From Luzula sylvatica (lineage: Eukaryota > Streptophyta > Magnoliopsida > Poales > Juncaceae), in assembly GCA_946800325.1 (NCBI GenBank), contig OX326956.1:13433167-13497166 (forward strand): a stretch of 64,000 nucleotides of DNA. The letters run 5' to 3'. The position numbers were made by a program, and so were the translations under genes. The first letter of the stretch is position 1; each line of letters begins with the position of its first letter. The notes under the pieces are model-generated. The model was not told where the DNA came from. It saw nothing but the letters and a program-made list of their open reading frames with translations, and made no database searches. Below are positions 9,910 to 22,675 of this stretch, one piece after another.

Positions 9910-10399
9910 TGAAAAAGATCATTGGAAGGGACGCGTCGCTCGAGAAGACGGGTTATCGTTTCCTAGTTTTGAAAGTTGATTAAAATCCGGGAAATCCAAT
10001 CAAGTTTATTTGGAACCTGGAAATTTCGGAAAGGATCTGGATTCTAGTTTTCTTGTTCTAAAATTCAAATTCTGTTATGGGCCAGAACTAAATTTTTTAA
10101 TTGGGCCTTCTCCAAAGGAAATATTGTTTTTGAAAGTTCATTTTTTTTGTTTTTCTCAAATGAAAAGAAAATTTATATTAAAAAATGATAAATTGTTTTG
10201 GTATATATTTTCCTTTTCAGTAAATTATATTAAGACATTATAACTCAGTTTTTATGTGAAAAATATTAAAGATATTTTTTTGGGCTTGTTTGAATTTATG
10301 TACAAAATAAAATAAAAGTTTATACAATAACTATGATTTCTCGCTTTGCATCAGACGAAATCATTTTGATCGAATAAAACGAATTCATATATTTGTAAA

Positions 10400-11063
<664 letters not shown>

Positions 11064-11261
11064 AAGGGTGATTCTATGGTAGAACCTTTTAAGAAGGGTA
11101 TTTTGGGAATTTATAATTAATTAGATGTTCTCAATCAAATTAGTTTCCTATTCGAGTATTGCATTAATTATTATTTAAATTAGAATATTGAAAAATACCC
11201 AAAATACCCTTGTTAATTTGTATAAGAATTGAACAGAAGGTTCTACCATAGAATCACCCTT
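11064..11261. mobile_element. foldback MITE with perfect 25-bp TIRs
   Basis: The 25 bp at 11064-11088 (starting AAGGGTGATTCTATGG) are the exact reverse complement of 11237-11261. The 198-bp element has no coding capacity. Its inner part (aaatacccaaaatacc) matches the MITE at 32089-32349, so the two belong to one broader family. No clear target duplication was resolved. Confidence 0.85.
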
Positions 11262-11394
11262 ATAAAAAATACTTGCAAGATTTATATTTGGCAACTAAAA
11301 TTATACGTATTTTGAAAAACGAAATAGATCATCTGATTCAGTGTTCAGGATCAATCTTAAAAATGTTTATGCTATGAAGTATTAACATTTTTTT

Positions 11395-11610
11395 CATCGA
11401 GAGTTCTTTTCATTATATATTGTGAGGACGGTAATATTCAATTTCTTTTGCGAGGTTCACAAGAAATTATTGATTACGAACTATCAGACTTTTACTGGTT
11501 ATCATGATATTATATTTTTCATTTATAGTGATACATGTGATATTATATTTTTCATCTATAGAGATATAAGTGATACTTTTATATTTGGAAGATTACACAT
11601 GAAATTGGCA
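11395..11610. repeat. dispersed repeat block, copy B, first part
   Basis: Matches 32620-32820 (cattatatat ... gtgaggac and gatattatatttttca landmarks). It is separated from the rest of the block (13278 onward) by an inserted LINE fragment. Confidence 0.6.
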
Positions 11611-13277
11611 TTTTTTTTTTTTGAGGGAATTCAAGGAAGGTTCGAAACCCTTCTCTTGAATAATATAATTAAAGAAAAAATTGTTTTGTTCTATACATGA
11701 TTTTTCCTATCGAAATATAAAAAGAGAAAATGAAACAAAACTCTCGATAAATAACAAAAAATAAAAAGCCCCCATCATGTAAATGGCCATGACCCAGCAT
11801 GATATAAATAGGAAGAGTAATGAATGTTGGGTCCCATCCCATTCTATTGCGGTTCACACATTATCTCCTAAGCCACGTCCAATTCTTTTTAGAGGATTTT
11901 TTTTGCCAAGTACCGTGTACTTCCTTTCTTCCCTTCCCAAAGTACGACTTCCTCTCCTGCCTTTCCTCTTCTCCCTTTTCTTCTTCACAGCATCAACAAA
12001 CCCTAAGCCCTTCATTGTTCCTCTTTCTTTGACAGAGCTTGACCGATTCTCCTCCATTCAGCTATTATTTCTCCAATTAAGTCGGATCCTTCTCGGTTGT
12101 GGTCCGAAAAAGCCCTCCTGCAGCGTTCTCGCCAAACGATGAAGAAAAATAGAGCGAACAATTGTCTGGATTTGGGGTTTTTTTCTTTCAAGCTGAGATT
12201 TTGCACCATCTTTTCAACAGACACCTCCAAGTCCTTGATGTGGCATAATTCGTCTCGAATCACCTCCCAATGCAATTGCACAAAGGTACATTCTTGGACA
12301 AGATGATTTACCGATTCCTCTCCACAATTGCACAGATAACATCTATTAACTATAGTCATCCCTTTTTTTTTCAAATTATCAATAGTTAATATTTTACCTT
12401 GTAACATAATCCAGAAAAATACTTTTATTCTTGGTGGAATTTCCAACCCCCAAATGCTGCCAAGTTTTGAATGCGATAGAACCCCTACTCTTAACATGTC
12501 ATAAGCATTTTTGACTGAGAAATTATTTTTTTTATCCCAATTCCATCTAATTTTATCTTCTTCATCTTTTAGGGTTAGGTTTTCAAGCATCTCCTGCACC
12601 AATTTCAATTCTTCTTTGGCTTTGTTGGATAAATCATCTCTAAATGCCCCTTTCAGGTTTTTTTTTTTTTTATACATACTTACTGTACCATATTGTTTTA
12701 ATGCAAAACTATATAGAGCAGGGCATTTTAAGTATAATAACCCTCCCCCCCAGTTATTATACCAAAAACTTGAATTTTTTCCATTATTTACTTCAAAAGT
12801 TACACTTTTCCAAAAAAAGTCTAGTAAGTTTTTTAAATCTTTCCAAAAATAGGATTCTTTCTGATTAGTTTTTTCAAGGATAGAGTAGTCTCCCAAAGGA
12901 TTAATTAATAAATTCCAATTTAACCCTTCCTTTTTTGTATAATATGCCCAAAGCCATTTAAGCATCAGTGAATCATTGAATGATTCTAGGTCTTTTACCC
13001 CCAATCCTCCTGCATATTTAGGTCTACAAACCTGGTCCCAATTGACCAAATTGTATCCTTTTTCTTCACTCCCTCTCCAGAGGAAATTTCTCCTTAATTT
13101 ATCCATTTCCTTAAGAGCCCATTTAGGAAATTTATTTACCATAAAATAGTAGACAGGCAGTGAAGTTAGGACTGAATTAATCATTACTAATCTTCCTCCT
13201 ATATTCAACAGTGCACATTTCCATCCCCTCAATTTCTTCTCCATTTTTTCAATTATAACCCTAATTTCTTTTTTATC
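11611..13277 (-). mobile_element. 5'-truncated LINE, second family
   Basis: A minus-strand LINE that kept only the end of ORF2 and its 3' region. A T run at 11611-11622 is the poly(A) tail. The body ends near 13277, where the repeat-block sequence resumes with catttcttgtaataac, as at 32880. A short, imperfect catttctt-like duplication flanks it. The 3' UTR (11623-12011) has no features I recognise. Confidence 0.8.
12012..13277 (-). pseudogene. LINE ORF2 C-terminal fragment
   Basis: About 420 residues of the post-RT and zf-RVT part of ORF2, open to the truncation point. Visible marks are GRLVMINSVLTSLPVYYF, FPKW, LRRNFLWRG, GGLGVKDL, and the zf-RVT set SVKNAYDML, IPPRIKVFFW and C-x2-C...H-x4-C. 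Endonuclease and RT catalytic parts are missing, so it cannot act alone. Many residues differ from the same region of the full-length LINE at 1343-4927, so this is another lineage. The open frame suggests a fairly recent insertion. Confidence 0.85.
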
Positions 13278-14397
13278 CATTTCTTGTAATAACAAGAAAC
13301 TGGATAATGAACAATTTAATACTATAAATATTTTTGAATCAAATGTGGAGTGTCAAAGAATTCAATTGAGGATTCTTTTGAGAAATAAATGTTCAAATTG
13401 GTTTATGGATGTTCCACAAAATCTGATTTTCTAGTGATTCATAATTGGATCATCAGTTTTAATTATATTGTGAGTTCCATTTTCATTGGTCTGTTGAATG
13501 TACTTAATGTGTGTTTTGAAATGTGCATGCTTTGATTTTGTTTATTTCATCGAACTAAATATGGTATAAAATATCATACTTGTTTTCAATACATAATAGA
13601 AGTAAAATTCATTTTGCAACCACAAAACTTAATTTAATGGTTTGCAAAGAGTTAAGTTGTTAAATTAATTCAATGTCGTGTTAAATTGGATGGTGTTCAT
13701 TTTTTTATACCAAAATACTTTTCTATTTTTTCCTTCAATTTATCAAATTCCTCTTAATATTTTTTAATATCTTAATAAATATTTAACATATACTAATTTG
13801 AAAAATAAATAAAAAACTAATACTCAGTTGAATATTAATATTTATTTAAAACTTATTTATTATTTTTTTTACAAAAATGAAATCAAGATTTTTTTATTCA
13901 TTATATATTTTTGTTACTTGGAAAGAGTTTTTCGGAACAAAAGATACAATTGATTTGATTCTTCGAATAGTTTCTAAGGTTTTTCTATCATCATTAGTTT
14001 TGCTTGGATAATACATTGTGTTTGTGTGTACTCATAACAAGTATATGCACCAAAGAGACCGAGAAAGAAAATACATGACTATCTATATCTATTTACCCTA
14101 ATCATGCCATCAAGACAACAAATGCAGTTAGCATGATCAAATTTCATCCATTTGGTATCTACTCGCATCAAAAAATCTAGAAAACACATCATGTATATTA
14201 TAGATGAAACTCATCTGCATTTGTTATGATTATAGTTATCAAAAAAATATGACATAATCAAGAAAGTTTTATGTGAAAATGATTCTAAGTGCCGTAAAGA
14301 TACTAGAAAATAAACAGAAAAATTAGATGATGGAGAAAATTGATTATTTCTTGATATAATGATGAGCTTTAAACGCAATTATCCAATAATGAATGTC
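13278..14397. repeat. dispersed repeat block, copy B, second part
   Basis: Close match to 32876-34036 (tataaaatatcatacttg, ctcataacaagtatatgcac, gatgaaactcatctgca, cttgatataatgatgagc). The match ends abruptly at 14397, where an RKD gene fragment begins. Confidence 0.7.
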
Positions 14398-14499
14398 TGG
14401 CACGGAATTGTTCCGTTTTAGAAACTCGGCCGTCGTTGCCGAGATACAGAACATCAAAGTTTGCATGATCAAATGTTCCTAAAGCGCCATGCACAATTA
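14398..14499 (-). pseudogene. RKD-like exon 2 fragment
   Basis: Nearly identical to 9228-9329, most of exon 2 of the RKD-like gene, in the same orientation. The match stops after gcgccatgcacaatta and joins sequence that in the intact locus lies about 770 bp away. Neither exon 1 nor the DNA-binding exon is present, so it is a non-functional partial duplicate. Confidence 0.8.
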
Positions 14500-14500
14500 T

Positions 14501-14830
14501 TTAATTGGGCCTTCTGGAAAGAAAATATTGTTTTTGAAAGTTCATTTTTTTTGTTTTTCTCAAATGAAAAAAAAATATATATGGATCTACAATTTGTATT
14601 AAAAAATGATAAATTGTTTTGGTATATGTTTTCTTTTTCAGTAATTATATTAAGACATTTATAACTCGGTTTTTATGTGAAATATTAAAGATATTTTTTG
14701 GGCTTATTTAAATTTATGTACAAAAGCAAATAAAAGTTTATACAAAACTATGATTTCTCACTTTGCTTCAGACAAAGTCATTTTTATCGAAATAAAAGAA
14801 TTCATATATTTGTAAAGCATATATATATAC
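14501..14830. repeat. copy of RKD-gene upstream flank
   Basis: Matches 10097-10410, including ttgggccttct, the ttttttttgtttttctcaaatg run and the start of the TA repeat. Together with the exon fragment it is a copy of the RKD locus carrying an internal deletion. Confidence 0.75.
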
Positions 14831-14835
14831 ACAGA

Positions 14836-16430
14836 GAAGCTAAGATACTTAATTAGGTACAAGTCTTTTGGTACTTAATATGTTTTCACCATATCCGTGC
14901 TCAAGAATAAACGTTTATGCAGTTTCCGTCTCTCCCTAACCTTCCGTTCCTTCATCTTTCATTCAAAGCAGAAGTAATGGGCGATTGCCACTGTGATAGA
15001 ATACACGAAGATGGGCTCGCGCTTCCTGGTGATGGCGATGGAGTACGCGAAGAGAGATTGCCTCTATGCATGGCGATGACAACAAAGTAGCAAGCAAATC
15101 CTTGCTCAGAGGCAAGAAACCCTTCTTCTAGAGTTGAATGTAAAAACGACAAACCCTAACTGATTAGCAACAAAGTAATCGCCTCTTCCTTTTACTTGTA
15201 TTGATGTAATTCCTGATCAATTTCAATTATAATTCCTCCATTATAGTTCTAATTGCTTGATTTCCGGTTCTAACAATAGTCCATTTCTGAGATTTCTCAT
15301 TTGAGCATTTGGATCGTGTATCATGGACCTCCTGTTTATGCCGTTCAATTTCAGGAAGGAAAATAGCAGGTGAATCAAGAGCAAAACCTGATTCGAGAAG
15401 GAAAAAAGATTATCCCTTTCTTGCTAGCGATGATACCTTTGCTTGTTCGACTAAATTACTAGTTCCTGACTCGAGAAGGAAAAACAGAGCACTATTTCTT
15501 GCTCAAACATTAATACCTGAAATTCCTTTTGGTACATCAAATATTAATTCTAAAAATAATTTCGATTCATTTTTTCTCGATTTTAAGCATATAATTTTTT
15601 TCATTATTCATCACATTGATTCAGTTCGACTCGATTTTTATGCATAAAACTTTTTGAGTTGTTGAAAATTTGAATTTTAATAAACAAATTAAAATGTTAA
15701 TTTAGATTTTTGCAAGAAGAAAGATGTGCATAATGTTAAAATATGTCAGGAAGTAAAAATTCTTTCTTGTATTTGATTTTTAGTAAATTTTAATGCATTC
15801 AATTATTTTAATATTTCCATTTTGTGTTATTATTTGTAGAAAAGTAAGTTGGACAGAAAATGCGAAAGTGATGATCGTGGATTTGAAGACAATGAGGTGG
15901 TGATCATCCAAGTGTCAAAATTAGATTGTTGAAAACTTGTTTTTGATTCTGGAAACTTAATAGTATTTATTTTTTATTAAATTTTATATATTCAAAATAT
16001 CCAATATTTTCATTTTATATTATTTGTAGAAAGGCAAATAGGATATAAAAGATGAAAATCATTGTCATGGTGTCGAGGACAATGAGATGATGATTATAGA
16101 AGCGACGATGATTAGAGTGTTTGTTTTATATTCTGGATGCAAGAGATGAAGACGTGTGAGATGATTTAGACCCGTTTTAGGACATTCTTATGTTTTCTAT
16201 AATGCATGTATATAGGTGTAGTTATGTCATTATATGTATCCATATAATTATCGAACTATGTATGAATTTGAATTATGTATTGCGAATTGCGACTAATGAT
16301 TAGTACCAAAAACTGAACAAGTACCAACAATTGTTTTCTTAACAAACTGAAATTCAAGAACTAAAGTATTTTCAAGGTTTCAAGTATTAAACATGTACCA
16401 GTTGGTACCAATCTCAATACACTTTGATCT
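14836..16430. mobile_element. probable TIR element with gene-like cargo
   Basis: The left end (agagaagctaagatactt ... GGTACAAG ... GGTACTT) and the inverted right end (about 16375-16430, with GGTACCAACTGGTAC) resemble each other, and the left end shares atatccgtgc with the CTTGTACAAG elements at 37.8-44.5 kb. Inside are exon-like pieces. Two similar segments at 15838-15905 and 16028-16095 both follow ttatttgtag and contain gaagacaatgag- or gaggacaatgag-type sequence. An open stretch at 15350-15640 repeats PDSRRK. No transposase is seen. Element limits are approximate. Confidence 0.3.
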
Positions 16431-18004
16431 CTAAATTCTCAAAATTTTCATCGCAGTATTTCCTTTAATGTAATAGTTTTTCAAGTGAAAATGAAAATTC
16501 AAACAAGTCCAATAACTCATTTTTTTAAAAATAAATCATAAAATTACAAAATGCGACAACAATGTTCCTCTTTTACATCAAAAAGATTAGGGTTTAGTTT
16601 TTGTCCTTAATCTGTGCACTTGAGTAAAATGTAACAATAAATTCATTGTTCCTCTTTTATCTACATTCCCCCCTCTTTCATATTTTTTTTCTCTACTATT
16701 GTACCAGTTTTTTTTTTCTCTAGTAATTGTACTAGTTGATTGATACCAAGTGCCAATCACCTTGATTAGTACCTATTAAGATTGCACTTCGCTGAAAATT
16801 CATTTTAGTTCCTAAGATTTTTGTAACAATTTTTAGTAACAAATTGATTTGGTACAATTCACGAAAATGAATCAGTACCAAAATATGCAAACTTGTATAA
16901 TGTATTCACAAACTCAGCATTCTTATACAATTCAATGGAATAACAATATTTACTCTTAACTCTAATCCAATGCAATTACATTATAATTACATAACCTCCA
17001 CATTATTCCAATTACAAATCCTAAGACACACATTGGTTTTCCATCCTAGTTCGCATCAATTATGCACTCCATCTCTTTACAAGTATTATTCAGTTTTAAA
17101 TTACGCATTGTCTTGTTTAATTTGCATAAATGAAAAAAAAAAGAGTATTGACATAATTGTGGTCAAGTAATTGGTACAATGAACTAAATTAGTTTATTTC
17201 TCGACACATAATCAATGTGCCAGACAAAAAAATAATATTCTGTGAGGCAATCATAATTTATTTTATTAATTTTAAATAAGTATATAATCAGATGAGTGTC
17301 TTGATTAGGGTTTGAGTATACATAAATTAAGTCTCAATACATAACTGGCAATTATTATGCTATGATTTTCTATCAATACACATGCAAATGCTCTTATGCC
17401 CTTTATTTCTCCTCTTTATCAATATGAATAGTTACTTCTTTGATACAAATTATATGCATTATACAAGAGTTACAAAATTAAGAGAGTTTCTAGTGAGGGA
17501 GTTAGAAAACTGAAATAGATTAATGGTTACTCATTATCAAATATGGAATCACTAATTAATTTTGTGTTCCTAATTTTTGTATCATGTGCTTAAAACATAT
17601 ATGGTACTTATCTGAGTATTTGAAAAAGAGGCTTTTTTCTACGTTTTTTAGTTTTATACGAGGTTCTGACCCAGGTTTCAAGGCCGAATAATAAGGATTT
17701 TTTTTAAGCATAGAAAGACACGGCAGAGGCGCTAAGTCGCAACTTGACCGGTCGAATCTTTTAGGGTTTTGGTACTGGTAAACTGTATTTGCTCAAAAGA
17801 TCCAATTTGAATATTTCAATTATGTCGATAATTCCTCGTACATTTATAATTTTATATGGATGTTGCGAGTGACAACTGACATGTTTTGTAATTTGAAGAA
17901 ATTTAGTTATGTATTATATTGTAAATTAAATGTTTGTCATCTTTGATATCCAAAATGACCAACATTTGAAAAATAAAATTACCTCGTAAAATTATTTTGT
18001 TACC
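16431..18004. other. AT-rich non-coding stretch
   Basis: No gene found. The segment 17077-17140 is a copy of 8119-8181 beside the RKD-like gene. The rest is AT-rich single-copy-looking DNA. Confidence 0.45.
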
Positions 18005-18060
18005 AAAAATATTCGAGTTTCGAAAACAAAATTAAGCATACAATTGGAGTATACCACATC
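18005..18060 (-). pseudogene. short RKD exon 1/intron 1 fragment
   Basis: Resembles 9405-9455, the junction of exon 1 and intron 1 of the RKD-like gene (aaaattaagcatacaattgg versus aaaattgaacttacaactgg, then agtataccac versus agtacaccac). It is followed directly by the Argonaute-like fragment, so the region is chimeric. Confidence 0.45.
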
Positions 18061-18080
18061 CTGCAACTAATTTCGCAACG

Positions 18081-18264
18081 GTGAGGAAGAAAAGAACCGG
18101 TCTTCCAGACGAGTCTTCGAGCCACCCCAATCCTCCACGGCTCCTCAGCCTCATCTCAGCGTCCTCCCCAACAACAACAACAACAACAACAGTCCCCTGC
18201 TGGACCCGGTTCAAGAGACCGTGGCGGACCAGGCGGTTACGCTCACCCCAATCCTCAGGAGTAA
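18081..18264 (+). pseudogene. Argonaute 1-like N-terminal fragment
   Basis: In one frame the first codons read VRKKRTGLPDESSS, like the Val-Arg-Lys-Lys-Arg-Thr start of plant AGO1, but the expected ATG is ACG. After a frame change the sequence reads SQRPPQ, a run of Gln and then GSRDRGGPGGYAHPNPQE, resembling the Gln/Gly-rich N-terminal tail of AGO1. It ends at TAA (18262-18264). PAZ and PIWI regions are absent. Other Gln-rich proteins cannot be excluded. Confidence 0.35.
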
Positions 18265-20480
18265 TGATACAGACCATACCTATTTCCGCGAAAATTTTCC
18301 CGAATTGATGACGTGGCAGTGGTCTTCCACGTCAACAAACCCATGACTCAACCTTTCTCTCTGATTCTTAGCAAGTTACCTTTTAATAAAAAATAATCTG
18401 GAGCTCTCTCTTTCCAGCCGCTAGCACTACCTTCTTTTCCGCTCGCCTAGGGTTTTTCTCTCACTACGAAATGTTTGGGTCAGTTATCTCGCCTAGGGTT
18501 TTCCCTTTGCTTGGTTTGAGAAAAACCTAGAACCGTCTGTTCGTCTTCTCTTTGGACTCTATTCCTCTATGTCAAATCTCAACAAGGTAATAACTTATAT
18601 TTCTTTGTTAAACAAATTGATGTTTAACTGAATGCTTTTGGTACTTGATTAAGACTTATTCAAGTGATTGAGGGTTAAATCGACTGATTGTCTTGATTGA
18701 GAGTAATTGGACTGATTGAGACACTAACCAGCATTTTGATATACCGATTGTAATTGTGCTAATTAAGCCTCTTGACAAACCGGCCGTACAATATCACCGT
18801 TGTTTCAATATTTTACCACTACCAAGGATTTTGATATACTATTTTCTATTTTCTGATGGACCTTTTTTACCCGTTGCACACTTGTTCTTAACTTTATTTA
18901 TTATTAATAGTTTGGAAAAAACCATGCATTTAATTTTGGTATCTTTGTTGTATTCAGGGTAGAGGAAGAATTACACTACAAGGAAAAAAAAGGGGACTTG
19001 CACTTTTTCGTGATCAATACTGGTAGCAATATGTAGTTACGACTTACGAGAAAGAATTACACCACAAGGAGGATAAAAAAATATGCAGCTATGTTGCTTG
19101 AGACGCAAAAAGAGGAAGATGTTTCTTTTTTGTAGTATTGCTGTATTGTTCGAAGTCGAAAGAAAAGAATGAAGATGGAGGGTTTAGTCATGTATTATGA
19201 TTTCTAAATCGAAATGATGAACAAGCATAATCTACAAAAATATTAAACATACTTCAAGATTTTAATTTATAGCATAGTCATAAACATAGCTTTTGTTATG
19301 CTTTCACTAACACTTGTGCAAATTGAAGCAATTTAAAGGATTAAGATAGAAAACTCGAGTCCAATTAATTCAAATTCAATTAAAATGAACTCAACGAGAA
19401 AAGGGCTTCAATGGCCCAAGCTCGAGGTCCTACAAAGAAGAAGATAGTTCTTACACAAGTGATTAACTGAATGAGAACAAAGAAAAGAATATCTATCTTA
19501 TTACATCAGGTACGGACTGACATTCCTTCTAACAAACCCTTCGCAAGTCCACAACTAACACATCTATTACTTGCACAAATAAAACAAACATAACTAAGAT
19601 AAAACATCATAGCACTCCCCGCTCGTTCAGTCGTCACCTGCTTCTCTGCCTTGAGAAACTACTTCACGTCGTTTTTCATCCTATTCCTTCGTTTCTCTTG
19701 ATCGTCATTACTGCAAAAACACAGACCCGTTATCAAAAATTGCTTTAATTGATGCTATAAATTGAGGAATTAAAGGGCAAACAAGGAAAAATTTATCATT
19801 TTATGTACCGGCATCGTCTTTGGACATTTTGATTAGGGTTTGTGAAGCAGTGTAAGATTGACTCAAATGAAATGAAATGAAAGAAGACATTAACTAGTTC
19901 TCTGATGGCCCTTCAACATGAGGACTAAAATTAGGGACTGTATTTTGCTGAACTCCGGTGTAATGGGGACTAAAATTGGAGAAACCACTCCAAATTATTC
20001 TAATTCAGCAATATGCAAATGATTCAGGCACAATTAGACACACTCTACAATATTGAATGAAGTATTGGAATTAGTATGAAACAATATAAACTGTTGCGAA
20101 CAAGACTAACAGTTCAGTAAAAAAAAACTAATTTATTACAAAACACTAATTTCAGTTCAAAGAATTGGAAAATGGAAATTGAATTTTTTTCTGAGAAAAT
20201 TAAAAAAGAAAACTGAAGTTTGTTGAAATTTACGCAGCGATTTAATATTCAAAATACTAATTTTATTAAACAAAACTTACTATTACAAAAGGCTCTCTTT
20301 CACTTTCTCTCTGTAAATATTTTTCTCACTCTAACCCTTTCCCTAACTCTTTTATCTAACTCTCGTTCTCTCTCTCTCTTTCACTTTGTTTGACTTCTTA
20401 TTTTTCTATTGGATACACACTCTCTATCTCTATTGATCTGATGGATACATACTCACACTATTAGGTCCTATTTATAGGCC
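18265..20480. other. UTR-like sequence, no convincing gene
   Basis: CT-rich, agggttt-type sequence at 18340-18560 looks like a plant 5' UTR. A weak two-exon frame (18569-18586 joined to 18958-19026) would give 28 residues starting MSNLNKGRGR. Similar leader-like sequence is seen in antisense near 19600-19870. None has a recognisable domain. These may be gene ends captured by transposition. Confidence 0.3.
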
Positions 20481-21154
20481 CAATGGGTATGTATTGGAGA
20501 TATCTAGAAAAAACTTGGATGTTTCTTCCACCGACTTTAATTAGTCATGAAATTTCACGACTCTTCCATAACTCTCTCCAATTATACTACCTAGAAAATT
20601 CTCCACTCTTCATGATTAAACAAGAAAATGAATTAATATTTAACAAAGTTGGCATAAAGTTACCATTTTGGTTAAAAAAACCCAAATTAATAACTTCAAA
20701 AAATACCAATTTCATTTTAAAACATTAATTTTGTAGAAATATACCATTTGATGAAGACATCCGGCGATCTGGTAGCTTCTCCGGCGATCAGGTGGCTTCT
20801 CCAGTGATCGAGTTTCTTGGCATCTCTTTCTCCAAGTTCCTGACTAGTGGTTTCTCAATCCAGTGGCCGTTGAGAAGGGACTCTATATGGCTTACGATCC
20901 GTCTCTCTCACTCTCGACCGTCTCTCGCTCTCTATCTGTCTCTGCCACTCCAGATCCATGACAACGAGTGTTTCTTTTCTCTTTCTCTCTCTCTCTCTCT
21001 CGTTCTTTTTTCTCTCTGTATCTCTCTTCTTTGCTTTTATGGGGCGTGATAAATCGAATGAGATAGGTTCACGTGACATGGCACACCAACAAGTGCCATA
21101 TCAGATTCGGGAAAATATTCTGAAAGAAATTCATGGTTCGTATCATTACTGAAT
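20481..21154. other. non-coding spacer with CT repeats
   Basis: Contains CT/TC-rich tracts (around 20340-20400 and 20970-21030) and tandem ccggcgatc-type repeats near 20761-20813. No supported gene. Confidence 0.4.
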
Positions 21155-21275
21155 CCTCAGTACTCCCAACAAGGCGGCCAGACGAATACTATGGTGGGCC
21201 CCATGCAACAAGGCTGTCGTGGGGGAGGTCCACCCCATCAGCAGTACTATGGAGGGTCGTGGTGGAGGTTGAAGG
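21155..21275 (+). pseudogene. second Argonaute 1-like Gln/Gly-rich fragment
   Basis: One frame reads PQYSQQGGQTN and then, with a frame change, MQQGCRGGGPPHQQYYGG. This composition and the PPHQ and YYGG words resemble the Gly/Gln-rich N-terminal region of plant AGO1. It lies 2.9 kb from the first fragment in the same orientation, so both could come from one captured AGO1 5' end. The call is tentative because low-complexity sequence matches easily. Confidence 0.3.
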
Positions 21276-21671
21276 AAATACAGTTTCATGATCAACCGTA
21301 AAAGTGTACACAAGGATAAACGAATGTAAGTATACATTCGTGGTCATATCTTTCAGTAGGAAGATCTAATTTGAATGGTTCAAATTGGGTTATATAGATA
21401 ATAAGATTATCCACAACCTTCATATAGAAATATATTTCATATGATTCAAATCCCACTGATATCACAAATTAAAAAAATTAAATTAATAATATTCATGTTT
21501 CATGGATTATGTTTCAATTCAAAAAAAATAAAAAAAAATTAATTAATAAGCGTTGGTCCATAGAGTTATTATATCCCACTGCGATCGTTTTTTCTGTTCA
21601 TTGACCATATATGTAAATTAATTGAGATAATATTATTTACGTCAAAATTGGTTTCTCTTCTTTTTAAACTA

Positions 21672-21700
21672 CTAGGATAATTCTCGCGCTGCGATTTTCT
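21672..21700 (-). mobile_element. possible Helitron 3' end
   Basis: Minus strand: AAAATCGCAGCGCGAGAATT, a short GC hairpin, is followed by atCCTAG and then T. The hairpin is very like the one ending the insertion at 27427 (ATCGCCACGAAGCGCGGAT), which suggests one family. The 5' end was not found. Confidence 0.4.
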
Positions 21701-21773
21701 ATTTTTTATTATATTAATCAACCTACAAACAATTGATTTAATTTGTCATTTTGTCAATTATATAGAAACTAAC

Positions 21774-21787
21774 ATAAAGTTATTTTT
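21774..21787. repeat. SINE target-site duplication, left
   Basis: CATAAAGTTATTTT is repeated exactly at 21933-21946. The pair brackets the SINE. Confidence 0.85.
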
Positions 21788-21932
21788 TTTTATTTTTTTT
21801 GAAAGAAACATAATTCACGAATCGTGGACATATTGATTTCATATTTTTATTGATAATACTAACGGGACTCGAACTCATGACCTATGATATCTTGTGCTAA
21901 TCACCTCACTACTAAACCACGAGACCGTTGAT
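21788..21932 (-). mobile_element. tRNA-derived SINE
   Basis: Minus-strand order: a box A-like TGGTTTAGTAGTGAGG, a box B-like GAGTTCGAGTCCC about 35 bp later, an unrelated body, and an A-rich tail (T-rich on the plus strand at 21788-21801). A 14-bp exact target duplication flanks it. The total is about 145 bp with internal RNA polymerase III promoter elements. Its 3' part (gaattatgtttc) matches the dimer at 56664-56940. Confidence 0.8.
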
Positions 21933-21946
21933 CATAAAGTTATTTT
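21933..21946. repeat. SINE target-site duplication, right
   Basis: Second copy of CATAAAGTTATTTT, directly after the tRNA-like head of the minus-strand SINE. Confidence 0.85.
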
Positions 21947-22670
21947 ATTGGCAATAGTAATACTACAAAAATGTAACAGAACTATCATTGGTCACAACAA
22001 TATTTCGTTCCAAAATATTTGAATGTACAATAATATTGTCTAAATCTGATTTTGAGTGTACGATACTATTTCGAGTGTAAATATTGTCCAAATTCAAATT
22101 ATTTCAAGAATGTGCAATATTCTCCACGTGTACAATATACTTCGAGTGTACAATATTTTCTTCCAAAATATTGTCCAAATCTGATTTTTGTCATACTTCA
22201 AATGTCTTGTTAAAAAAAAAGACGCAATATTAATATACTTCAATATCATGTTACAAATTTCTGGAAATAGAAAGAACGATTGCAAATTCAGAATACCTGT
22301 AAGAACGGAAGAGAAAAAAAATTGAACAATCCAAGAACAGAGATCTCTGATGTAAAAATGGTGGAGCTAACAAACATATTTATAGATCTTTGGCCAGTTT
22401 TATTTGTTTTGATTAAATTTCTAATTGTTTGATATAATTAATATATTTGTTTTGAATATTTTATAATTTTAGAGATGTATTTGCTTAGTGATGTAATTAT
22501 TATGTAATGGTTATCTAGTAGAAAAAATATCTTACTAATGAATTTTATCATGTAGTTGAATTATGTTCTAAACCAATAAATAAAATAAATTATCATGTAG
22601 ATTTCGATATTCATGATCTAAACAATTGTTATAACAGAAAATTCCCATATAATTACAGTTTATAGAACTC
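21947..22670. other. AT-rich spacer with short tandem words
   Basis: Between 22015 and 22200 the words tgtacaatat and tattgtccaaat recur in a loose pattern. No gene was seen. Confidence 0.4.
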
Positions 22671-22675
22671 ATATA

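Noticed and set aside
18569..19026. Two-exon 28-residue frame starting MSNLNK
   Set aside because: Splice signals are acceptable, but the peptide is very short, has no known relatives and could arise by chance. Mentioned only in the spacer entry.
19500..19870. Antisense start-like sequence reading MSKDDA followed by a donor
   Set aside because: The next acceptor leads to a stop after about ten codons, and there is no recognisable protein.
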